Positions 23,108-32,979 of a stretch of DNA of 64,000 bases are shown piece by piece (the stretch's first letter is position 1; each line of letters starts with the position of its first letter). The translations under genes were made by a program, and so were the position numbers. The notes beneath the pieces are model-generated. The model saw only the letters and a program-made list of their open reading frames with translations, was not told where the DNA came from and did not search any database. The stretch comes from Halocaridina rubra. Its lineage: Eukaryota > Arthropoda > Malacostraca > Decapoda > Atyidae. The DNA is taken from the NCBI GenBank assembly GCA_037179515.1, contig JAXCGZ010005667.1, positions 246,001-310,000 on the forward strand, in the 5' to 3' direction.

Positions 23108-24586
23108 TTGTTGAGAAAAAGCTTTGCTGACAATGACCTTTTGTTGCAACAATTACATTTAGATTTGATGAACATCAAACCCCCTGAACATAATTTAACT
23201 GAGTTGACTGAATTTCAGTTAAGATTTCAACGTTTGTTGATGCAAATAGAGGGTGTAACCCAAGTATCTTGTGATGACTACCTAATAAAAGACATAATTG
23301 CTAAGAAACTTAGTCCTAAAACATTAGAGTACCTTTTTAATAAGTACAGTACTTTTACTTTGACTATTGCACAATTGAAGGATGGTATTGGACACCTTAT
23401 CAAGGTCAAGGAATGTTCTCGTATTCTCTCTGATCAGTCTAGGAATAAGCAAGTTTCACATTCTGATGCACATTCCAAAACTAAAGTAGTAGCTAGTCAG
23501 AATTCTAGTACAAATTCTGATCATAGGTTTAGTACAGTACCTAAACAAGTAGTGTCCCAGACTCAAAATAAGTCTAATTCGTCATCTATCAATTCAAGTA
23601 CTTGGAACAAACCTTGTCTCTTTTGTAAGGATATTCATAATACTAAGTTTTGTTCTAATTATGCAACTCAAGAAGACAGGAAGAACAGAGTTAGAGAGTT
23701 AGAACTATGTTTCGTGTGTATGCAGAAAGGCCACAGAGCCTCACAGTGTAGAGAGACGGCTGAGTGTAGGAATTGTAATGGTAAACATCATACCTTTCTC
23801 TGCATGAAACTAACCAACCGTAGTACTGCAGTTAATCAAGTGTCAGTTGCGTCTAATGCCCCAACAATTATTAATAATGGAACTAACCTTAACAGTAATA
23901 TTCCCACTAATCAAGTAGTAGTGGATGATAAGTTTAGAATCCTGTCAGGAAGAAATGACAGTGTCGCTAATTCTGTTCAAACAGATGTCCAGACTAATAA
24001 GGTTCCACTTCCTTCAGTAGCACTTCCTACAGCAATTGTTAAGATTTCTGGTGCTGGGGTACGTGAAACAGTTAGGATATTTTTAGATACCGGTGCTCAA
24101 CAGTCTTTCATTCATTCTGCAGTAGTAAAGTGCCTTAAACTCAATCCAGTGTTTCGTATCTCACTTAAACTGACTTCATTTGGTAATCAAGCCGAAAACA
24201 TTTCGTGTGACGTCGTTTGTGTTGTAGTACGCATTGGTACACAACGTATTCCGATTTATGCTGTCGTCTATGATAAAGTTAACACTACGTTATATGTACC
24301 TGGCATTGCTAGTGTTGCAGAAACACTCACAAAAAAGGGGATCAAAGTTGCAGATCCTAGCATTGATTCTGATGTGATTAGTGACATAGGTATGGTAATT
24401 GGTGCAGATTACTATTCTAGATTTGTGACCAACCGTACTTTCTATTCCGGAATTACACTTTTGTCTAGTCCAGCAGGTTCGATTATCTTTGGACCTATGC
24501 CAAAGTGGGCAACTAGTTCTCAGTCAGTTAACACAGTTAATGGGCAAACATGTGCTTTGTGCTCGTGTAGGAGTACAAACCCTTGA
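23108..24586 (+). pseudogene. BEL/Pao gag C-terminus and aspartic protease
   Basis: 492 codons, in the frame that continues gag after the indel. Residues 1-140 are the second gag block (LRKSFADNDLLLQQL at the start). Residues ~170-235 hold cysteine knuckles: CLFCKDIHNTKFC, CFVCMQKGHRASQC (a perfect CX2CX4HX4C) and CRNCNGKHHTFLC. Around residue 327 the protease active site FLDTGAQQSFI is intact. The frame ends at 24586. The downstream protein continues in another frame, including QNLWNLDVVGIKNE and FKSTCQKADNQYFVE (about 24600-24760), so a second frameshift follows. Confidence 0.9.
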
Positions 24587-24685
24587 GTCCGAAGTTCAGA
24601 ACCTTTGGAATTTAGATGTTGTTGGTATTAAGAATGAAACTTTAACACCTGAGGAAGTACAATCAGTGAGTCATTTTAAGTCCAC

Positions 24686-26956
24686 TTGCCAGAAGGCAGA
24701 CAATCAGTATTTTGTGGAATTCCCTTTAAGGGCACTGAGAGACCAGCAACTAACTATAGAAGAGCTTATGGTCAGCTCATGTCACTAGCTAAATCCTTTG
24801 CAACTCATCCAGAACTTTATGGACAATACTCAGAGATTTTTAATGAGTACAATGAATTGGGATTCATTGAGAAAATTGATAACCCTACAGTTACAGACGG
24901 GTTGACTCATTACTTGCCTCATCATCCAGTCTACAAGAATTCTCCTACCACTCCTATTAGAGTAGTGTTTAATGCTTCTAGTAGAGCTGATTCAAAATCA
25001 AAGAGTCTGAATGAATATTTACTAACAGGCCCAAGCCTAACCCATAAACTTGTTGATTCACTCACTGAATTTCGTACTAACCCTGTAGCTGCTGTATTAG
25101 ACATTTCCAAAGCCTTCCTACATATAGGTATTTTGCCAAACTGCAGAGGTTTTTGTAGATTCTTGTGGTTCGAGGATGAAACACTTCAGAAGGTAGTTAC
25201 CTCTAGATTTAAAGTAGTACTTTTTGGTGCAACATCATCTCCCTTTTTTCTTCAGAAAACACTCACGTATCACTTGGAGACACATTCACATCCAGTAGCT
25301 AAGTCTCTGATCTCTCATTTTGATGTAAATAACTTTGTTTGTACCTATTCAGACTCTGAACAGTTAAAAACAGAGTATCCCATCATAAATTCTATTTTAG
25401 CAGAAGCCTCTATGCCATTACAAGGTTGGGTGAGTAATGATGTAAAATTTAATGATGAAGTAGGTGTTAATCATGACCAATTGGATCTGAATAATATAAA
25501 TGTTTTAGGAATTTCGTGGAATGTTGTAAACGATGAAATCAAATTGTACTCAAGTAAGAAAGTGTGCAAGGAGGAGTGTGTGCATCATCAAATCACCAAG
25601 AGATCAGTTGTATCTGTAATTGCTAGTGTATTTGATCCTTTAGGATTGTTATCACCTATCTTGATCAAGGGAAAGTTATTCATTTCAAAATTATGGAGAA
25701 GTAAGTGTTCTTGGGATGAACCTTTGCCCGAACCTTTAGTACAAGAATTTTCAGTTATTTGCAGAGATTTGAATCAGATGTCAACCATTCAATATCCTAG
25801 ATTTGTAATTGTCCCTGGTGTATCAGATTTGCACATATTTTGTGATTCATCTAAAATAGCGTATGGATTAGTTGCATATGCTGTGGACTTAAGAAGCAAA
25901 TCTAGTGATATCATTATGAGTAAAGTAAGAGTATCACCAAATCCTCCACTCACCATTCCTAAGTTAGAGTTATTCTCACTTACTTTAGCCTCAGCATTGG
26001 CTCAGACACTCTTGGCTAATGAGAAATTAGCATTCAAAGGTTGCACTATATGGTGTGACAATGAAGTTGCCATTAATTGGGTGTATCATGATTCATCATC
26101 GGATGTTTTTGTGAGAAACAGAGTGTGTGAAATTCGCAATTTGCAATCTAAGTTTGATTTGAACATTTTACATGTCCCATCTAGAGAGAATCCTGCAGAT
26201 ATATTGACCAGAGGTGTTAGTGTAGCAAAGTTGAATAGCAATGTCATGTGGAGACATGGACCTTTATTTTTGCTTAATCCATCAGAATATCCACAACAGA
26301 AAAAGTTCATTGTTAATTCTACAGTAGTGTATGAGATTTTAACAGAACCTAATGTTAATGAACTCATACTTCCTCATTTTGAGATGAGTAAATATTCATC
26401 TCTTACTAAAGTTATGAGAATCTTGTCATATGTAGAACAGTTCTGTAATCATTATTTCCACGACAAGTTCAGGTTGAATACTCTTCATGCTTGTATTAGA
26501 TTAGCCCAGTTACATAGTTTTCCTACTTTATTTGCATTTTTGAAACGACCTGAGCAAAGTGCTAAACCAGCTTCGGAACTCATCAATTTAGTCAAACAAT
26601 TAGATTTACATTTGAACGAAGATCAGTTAATTTGTTGTGGCAGTAGATTACAGAATTCAGATCTATTTCCTGAAGCACAATTTCCAATTTACTTACCTGC
26701 CAAACATCCATTGACCAAACTTATAATAGTTCATTATCATATTCAACATCATCATTGTGGATTAGGACAAATGTTGTCAGGACTTAGGAAACAGTTTTGG
26801 ATCTCTAAAGGTAGAGTTATTGTGAAGAAAATATTAAAAACATGTATTTTGTGTAAAAAGGCAGTTGGCAAGACGATCTCTCAACCAGTTCCCCCTCCTT
26901 TACCAGAAGAAAGAGTCAGATTTGTTAGACCCTTCAACTCAGTTGGAGTAGGATAG
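24686..26956 (+). pseudogene. BEL/Pao reverse transcriptase, RNase H and integrase zinc-binding region
   Basis: 756 codons; homology in this frame starts at about residue 27 (NYRRAYGQLMSLAKS). Reverse transcriptase covers ~27-260, with RVVFNASSRAD, AAVLDISKAFLHIGI and FGATSSPFFLQKTL. The catalytic position near residue 213 reads DVNN in place of the family's YVDN/D-type motif, so the enzyme should be dead. ASVFDPLGLLSPI and the RNase H Asp motifs (LHIFCDSS, IWCDNE, NPADILTRG) follow at ~330-525. A His-His-Cys-Cys integrase zinc-binding region lies at ~690-735. The frame then stops after PPPLPEERVRF, and only ~100 bp separate it from the 3' LTR. The integrase core is missing. Confidence 0.92.
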
Positions 26957-27041
26957 GTTGTAAATAATGCCTTTATATTTCTGTTTTTGTTCTATACTTT
27001 ATTATGTTTGGACATGTGATTTATTTAGCTTCCTACCCTTT

Positions 27042-27053
27042 TTGGGGGGAGAG
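27042..27053 (+). other. BEL/Pao polypurine tract
   Basis: TGGGGGGAGAG-type purine run immediately before the TG of the 3' LTR. Confidence 0.75.
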
Positions 27054-27995
27054 TGTGGTGATCTGTCTATCACACACAGTTTCATTAGTTATACCTTGTG
27101 TGTGTTTTATTGTAATACCATAAGTAGTATTGCATCTACCTACATGAATATATTCATTTGAAAGACTATATTATAACAATCATTTATTTTGTCATTAATT
27201 TCATCATTTTCCCATGAATAAATGGGATTTGTTTGTAAAGTTAATCTAAATCTTAGAAAATCCTTAATTATGTAAAATATGATGGAAATATATCCTTTTA
27301 TTTTAGAATGTGATGCTCGTCTGATTTGTTTACAGAATGGACGAGGACTCTCTGAGAACGGCACCAGGTTAGGACCTATTGTTAGAGACTCGTAAAATTC
27401 GTGTAAATTTACGAGCCTCCCATTTCGCCCCTTGGACTAGTGCTGTCGAATTTGTCAAGCAGTGACTGTGTTTCAATATTGTATAAAGTTCTTGGATTTT
27501 GAACAAACATTATTTCGATATTAAGTGTTGTTTGTTTGAGGTGTCCAGCAGTCGTGCCTGGAGCTATAACTCTTTGTTATTTTTGTAAAATTTACCTTAT
27601 TGCTGCCTAAACTAAAGTAAAATTTAACCTTTTCTTTCAAGCTGAAATATTGCTCTCCATTATAATGTAAATTTTTTTCAATATATTTTTACATTTTTAT
27701 CGATGAGTCTTTCATTTAAGCCTGGACTTATGCAGTGTTCAGTTTAATATTATTTAGTAGTATTTGTGTCAATCAGTGGGAGTTCTCCACTACTATTAAG
27801 CAAACATAGCTCATGCCATTCCCCTTTAGTACCGTACAGTTTGTCTGTTACATTTAATTATAAGCCAGTAAGTTTTAGCCCAACTTTATTTGAAGTTGGT
27901 TGAGTAAATATTATTGTGTACGGTAGCCTGCAAAAACTGAGAGTAGACTATTCATTGACCAGGTGAAAGCAGGAATTCTGGGAATAGTCACCACA
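27054..27995 (+). repeat. BEL/Pao 3' LTR (942 bp)
   Basis: Starts TGTGGTGATCTGTCTATCAC and ends AATAGTCACCACA, followed by the target duplication ATCCT. Small insertions relative to the 5' LTR explain the greater length. Confidence 0.95.
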
Positions 27996-28044
27996 ATCCT
28001 TATAGAGTTCAAAGTGCAATATAGAATGTTCCAAAGTCTCGGTA

Positions 28045-28984
28045 ACATAACCGCGCGACTAACCGCGCGTTCAGTGACACACGGAACTGCTCCTCTTAAA
28101 TTTTTAATTGTTTCGAGTGACTAAGTGCTTAGTGGAAAACTTTACCATAATTTCCCTAAATCTGAAATCCTGCAGAGTATTGTGAGTACAAAGCTTATAT
28201 TTGTTGTATGACGAGACTGTCCAAAATATTAAAGGAAAAATAATTGAGAACATTTTTCGTGAGGGGAGAGAGAAGCTGCTGTCCAGTTCTGCCTTGAAGG
28301 AAATTTAGAAGAGTTGCCAGAGGTGAAGCCATCACATCACATTACCTAATTTTTTGTGTAAACTGGGGAAAGCTCTTAGGCCGTTTACCTGATCCTGTGG
28401 TTCCATATATTGTTAAAATCAGTATCCTTCCCATTTATATTAACTTGTTAGTTAGTTTGATACAAGAAAAAATTGAATAAGTAAAAAAAAAAAAAAATAT
28501 CCACCTGTCAACAGTACTGAGTTAAGTTGCCAAGTAGTACAGCTGTCTTATTTTCTTCAATTTTTTTTTTGCTTTTCTTTTAGCTTTCTCTTTTACTATT
28601 TTGTTTTTATTTTGTATATATATTGAGTTAAATGTAAAGTCTAATCTTGTGATAACATACCTTGGTTAGCAAGTGGATTTATCAGTTAGGAAGAATATAT
28701 AGCAGAAACAGGTGGGTGCCACCTCAGACACAGGTTCGAATTTTTCCTTCAGGTTTGACTTTTGTTTTGTTGCATTTTTTTTCTTTTTCTTTTTATCCTT
28801 AAATTACCATGGTCAAGTTTTTAAGTTAAGATGTGTGTTACCAGAAAAGAGATAAACTGAGTCACTAAATAGCACTTATATGGAGATATAAAAATTCGGT
28901 GTGAAGCTTAATTAAAAGTTTTTCTTTTTTTTTTTCCTCTTTTCTCGTCTTCTTTCTATATTCTGTGAGAGGGAGAACATAAAA
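28045..28984 (+). other. LINE-A 5' untranslated region
   Basis: Matches the inverted copy at about 37815-38700. It has long T- and A-rich runs and no ORF. An internal Pol II promoter is expected for this kind of element, but no motif is obvious. The extreme 5' end near 28045 has CGCGCG repeats that the other copy lacks. Confidence 0.7.
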
Positions 28985-30064
28985 ATGACGCCATCTCTGT
29001 CCCAAACCTCTCCCATCCATGGGTCGGTAGGAGGGGTAGCCATCAGGAGACTCAAACAGAAAATCAAGAATATAGAGGAAATGGTTATAAGCCTTGATGA
29101 TAAAATTCAGAATATGGATGGAGAAATTAAAGAGAATGAAACACTCAGAGAGCAAATAAGATCTTTGGAGGAAGCAAATAAAGCACAAGGGCAGGAGAGA
29201 AAGGAACTAGAAAAAAGAATAAAAAAGCTGGAAGGAGAAAAGAGTCAACTAGAATCTAGACTTTCTAAACAAGAAGATAAAAACAAACAGCTAAATGACA
29301 ACCTAAAGGAATTAGATCTTAGTTCACTGCTCTCTTCTGAGAGAGACGAGATTGCTGCTTGGAATGTCCAGATTAAGGAAAACATTGAACAGTTCAGAAA
29401 AGAGTTCCAGGAGCTGAATATGGAAAATGATGCCATGAAAACTTCCTTTGCTGATGCACTAAAGGGGAATGTGGCAGTAAAAGAGGCTGTAAAGGTGGTG
29501 GCACTGGAAAACATACAAACAGTTGACTATAAAGAGACAGTGATCGAAAAAATGAAAGACGTTGTGATGGAAAGGGCAAACCCACTCATCAGACAGGCAC
29601 TTGATAAGGAGAAGACAGTGGAAATCTCAGGCATAAGCGAGTCCCAGGAGCCAACATGGCAGGGGAGACTTGAAGAAAATAAAGCTAGGGTTGTAGACCT
29701 GATAAGAAAGCTTGGAGTAGTATGTGGTCCTGAGGATATTGTAAACATACACCAACTATGTAAATATTCGAGGGAAGGAAAGCCGAGACCATCAAAAGTA
29801 ACCTTTGAGAGAGGGGAAACATGTAGGGAAATATTGTTGAGAAATAAAAGTCTAAAAGACCTTCAAGAATTCAAAGAAGTGTTCATTAGACAATACAGAA
29901 CACAGGAAGAGATGGGAAAGATAAAAAACTTGTTGCAAGAGGCAAGAAGGTTAAATGATGAAAGAAATGAAGAAGAGAAGAAAAATTTTCATTACAGAGT
30001 TCTTCCAGACAAAGGGGAGATAAAGAAGATAATGACAGAAGATCAGGGGATGGGGCCTCATTAA
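28985..30064 (+). CDS. LINE-A ORF1 protein (359 aa), intact
   Basis: Starts at ATG in AAAAATGACG. Residues ~18-130 are a long, strongly charged heptad-like coiled coil (KQKIKNIEEMVISLDDKI and onward, rich in K, E, L and Q). Residues ~205-300 form a compact domain with VEISGISES, VVDLIRKLGV and RPSKVTFERGE. Residues ~300-350 are a basic helical tail. There is no CCHC zinc knuckle. The order coiled coil, RRM-like middle, basic C-terminal domain recalls the L1-type ORF1 architecture; this is inference from layout. It would trimerise or multimerise and bind element RNA. It stops at 30062-30064. ORF2 is in the -1 frame and already open across this stop, so ORF2 may be made by re-initiation or frameshift. 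Confidence 0.85.
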   Translation: MTPSLSQTSPIHGSVGGVAIRRLKQKIKNIEEMVISLDDKIQNMDGEIKENETLREQIRSLEEANKAQGQERKELEKRIKKLEGEKSQLESRLSKQEDKNKQLNDNLKELDLSSLLSSERDEIAAWNVQIKENIEQFRKEFQELNMENDAMKTSFADALKGNVAVKEAVKVVALENIQTVDYKETVIEKMKDVVMERANPLIRQALDKEKTVEISGISESQEPTWQGRLEENKARVVDLIRKLGVVCGPEDIVNIHQLCKYSREGKPRPSKVTFERGETCREILLRNKSLKDLQEFKEVFIRQYRTQEEMGKIKNLLQEARRLNDERNEEEKKNFHYRVLPDKGEIKKIMTEDQGMGPH

Positions 30065-30066
30065 GA

Positions 30067-32888
30067 TTGTTATACACAAATGCTGATGGATTAGCTGGTA
30101 AGGCAGTAGAATTAAAAGATAGGATTCACAACAGTAAGGCAGATATAGTAGCAATTACAGAGACTAAGTTGAGTGAGGACATAAACAGTGTCACAGTTTT
30201 TCCTAAGGGTTCAGAATACTAAGGGTTGAAAGATCTGAGAGGATTGGTGGAGGGATAGCACTGCTCATAAGTGAAAGGATTCAAGTTGAAGAAATAAACT
30301 TGGCTATAGAAAGTGAGTTCAAGGAATTTCTTGTTGCTCGCATAAATACTGGGTCAGAGAGCATTATAATAACTGTTGTATACAACCCACCAAGGAACCA
30401 AAATAGGCTTGAAGTTTATGAGGAAAGTCATATAGGTACTATTGAAGTCATAAACTCAGTTGTTAACATGGCACGGGAAAATAAATGTAGGATTTTGATT
30501 ATGGGAGACTTTAATCATAAAGAGATAGATTGGATAAATCTTGACCCACACAGTGGTGAGGACTCATTCGGGGCAAGATTCCTAGATTGCGTACAAGGGA
30601 ATTTTCTACACCAACATGTAATGGAACCAACAAGGGCCAGGGGTGGGGATGAGCCATCACTACTTGATCTAGTGTTCACAGATAATGTGTTGAATATTGA
30701 AAAAATTGAGTATGAACCACCAATTGGAAAGAGTGACCACTGTGTGTTGTTGATGGAGTATATCATTGAAGATATTCTTCCTGAGAGTAGAGGCACTGAG
30801 GACATGAGGAGGAACTATCGGAAAGGAGATTACATCAAAATGAATGAGCTTTTTGCAGTTATTGACTGGGGAACCTTATTTTACAACAAATCTGTACAAG
30901 AAATGTATGACATCTTTTGTGAGAAATATGGGAAGATAGTAGATTGCTGCATACCTGTCACCAAAGTAGGTGTAATTCATGCCAGAGAGAAATGGTTCGA
31001 TAATGGGTGTAAAAGAGCTAAGGAATGGAGAGACAAATGCTGGAAAAGGTATAGGAGGAGAAAAAACATAAATGCCTGGCAAACCTACAAAAGAGCAAGA
31101 AATGACTACCTAAGTAAAAGGAGAGAGGCAGAGAGAGACTATGAGAGGGACATCACCAGGAAGGCTAAAGAAAATCCCAAGCTTTTCCACAGCTTTATCA
31201 GAGGAAAACTGAAGGTAAAAGAACAGGTTTTAAGGCTAAAGAGAGCGGATGGAAGCATCATTGAGACGGATGAAGAGATCTGCAAAGAATTGAACAAGGA
31301 GTTTCAGTCAGTATTTACAGTAGAAAATACCCCACCCCCTCATATTGCAGTGATAGAAGCTCAAGGGCCGGTATTAGAGAACATCAACCTTACAGCCACA
31401 GAGGTATGCAAAGCGCTGATGGATTTAGATGTTCATAAAGCTACAGGTCCCGATGACATATCCCCTCATGTGCTTAAAAAATGCGCAAACACAATATCAG
31501 TGGCACTAAGTATCATATTTAAGGAGTCACTGGAGTCGGGGGAGATTCCAAGATGCTGGAAACAAGCAAATGTGATACCTATCTTCAAAAAGGGAAGGAT
31601 TGATACGGCTCTGAACTATAGACCAGTTTCCTTGACCAGCATAGTTTGCAAAGTTATGGAGAAACTACTAAGGAAACATATCTCTCTTCACTTGGAATCC
31701 TTCAACTTTTTGTCAGTGAGGCAACATGGCTTCAGAGAAGGTAGATCAACAGTAACAAACTTATTAGAATTTTATGATGAGGTAAGCCAAATCTTACAGG
31801 AAAGAGAGGGCTAGGCAGATTGCATATTCCTAGACTTCCAGAAAGCGTTTGACACTGTTCCACATGGGAGACTTATTAGGAAGCTGCAATCAATGGCTAG
31901 AATAGGTGGAAATGTTTTGGAATGGATAAAATTTTACTTAGAAGGAAGGGAACAGAGGGTTAGAGTAAGACATTCAGTGTCTGAATGGAGAAGAGTTAGT
32001 AGTGGAGTTCCACAGGGTTCAGTTTTAGGGCCACTTTTGTTCCTTGTATATGTAAATGACCTACCAGAGTCTGTAAATTCATTCATGAATATGTTTGCAG
32101 ATGATGCAAAGATTGTGAAGAAAGTAAAAAACGAGAACAATGGTAGAGAACTTCAGGAGGATCTAAATAATCTGCATGAGTGGTCAGAAAAGTGGCTAAT
32201 GAAATTCAATACTTCAAAATGTAAGGTAATGAGATTGGGTACAAGTGCAAGAAGGCCCAAGCTTGACTACTCGGTGGCTGGAGTACAACTTCAAGAGACA
32301 GAAAATGAGAGAGATCTAGGAGTAAACATACGGGCAGATTTGTCTCCAGAAATACATATAAATGGCATAGTAAGGGCAGCATATGCATTCTTATCAAATG
32401 TAAGGGTAGCCTTCAGGCACATGGACAAGGAAATGTTCAGAAATATTTATGTAACCTATGTGAGGCCAAAACTCGAATATGCAGCCCCCCTTTGGAATCC
32501 GCACTTGAAAAAGCACATAGCTAAGCTTGAAAAAGTTCAAAGACATGCCACGAAACTGGTGCCAGAAATACGCAATCTCAGTTATGATGAGAGGCTGAGG
32601 GAATTAGACTTACCATCACTCGAAGCTAGAAGAGTGAGGGAAGATATGGTGACAGTCTTTAAATTCCTTCATGGTTATGATAGAGTGGATAGGGATCGAT
32701 ATTTTGATATGGCTGGCTCTAGAACTAGAGGTCATAGTTTGAAGCTTCGTAAGAAAACTTCTTTGCAGGATGTAAGGAAATAGTTTTTCAGTGTAAGAGT
32801 AGTTGATAATTGGAATTCGCTAAGCGAGGAGGTAGTTAATGCTATCTCAATCCATAGTTTTAAGGACAGGTATGATAAGTATCACTAA
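30067..32888 (+). pseudogene. LINE-A ORF2: endonuclease and reverse transcriptase, near intact (A1)
   Basis: The apurinic-type endonuclease comes first, with ADIVAITETKLSED (near 30150), IMGDFNHKEIDW (about 30500) and GKSDHCVLLMEY (about 30735). The reverse transcriptase follows: LMDLDVHKATGPDDISPHVL (31420-31480), NYRPVSLTSIVCKVMEKLL, FLDFQKAFDTVPHGRL (31830), SGVPQGSVLGPLLFLVYVND (32000) and the catalytic MFADDAKIV (32090). The thumb and tail run to the stop at 32886. Three lesions are visible: one missing base near 30209, a stop at 31812 in a Trp codon of the sister copies, and a stop at 32781 in a Tyr codon of the sister copies. All catalytic motifs survive. There is no RNase H domain. 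Confidence 0.92.
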
Positions 32889-32949
32889 GTATAAAATGGA
32901 AGCGATCAGGAGACGGGAGGATACGAGCTTTGGGCTCTTTCCCGTAAAC

Positions 32950-32979
32950 ACAATTAGGTAATCACAATTAGGTAATCAC
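32950..32979 (+). repeat. LINE-A tail repeats
   Basis: Two copies of CACAATTAGGTAAT plus CAC. The same tail ends every LINE-A copy in the window with an intact 3' end. Confidence 0.9.

Larger units (their letters stand above)
21236..27995 (+). mobile_element. BEL/Pao LTR retrotransposon, defective
   Basis: LTRs at 21236-22159 and 27054-27995 with TGTGGTGA...TCACCACA termini. A 5-bp target duplication ATCCT lies at 21231-21235 and 27996-28000. Gag, aspartic protease, reverse transcriptase, RNase H and the integrase zinc-binding region are present in Pao order. It is defective in several ways: three frameshifts, an altered reverse transcriptase active site and loss of the integrase catalytic core. 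The LTRs differ at scattered sites and small indels (a few percent by eye). It is older than the 30-6401 element but not ancient. Confidence 0.95.
28045..32979 (+). mobile_element. LINE-A copy A1, near full length
   Basis: The most complete copy of the main LINE family. It has a ~0.9-kb 5' untranslated region shared with copy B (minus strand, up to 38717), an intact ORF1 (28985-30064), ORF2 (30067-32888) broken by one frameshift and two stops, and a short 3' end. The tail is two copies of the 14-mer CACAATTAGGTAAT. The 5' boundary is approximate. A short repeated tail rather than poly(A), with the endonuclease and reverse transcriptase types seen, fits the CR1/jockey group. Confidence 0.9.
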
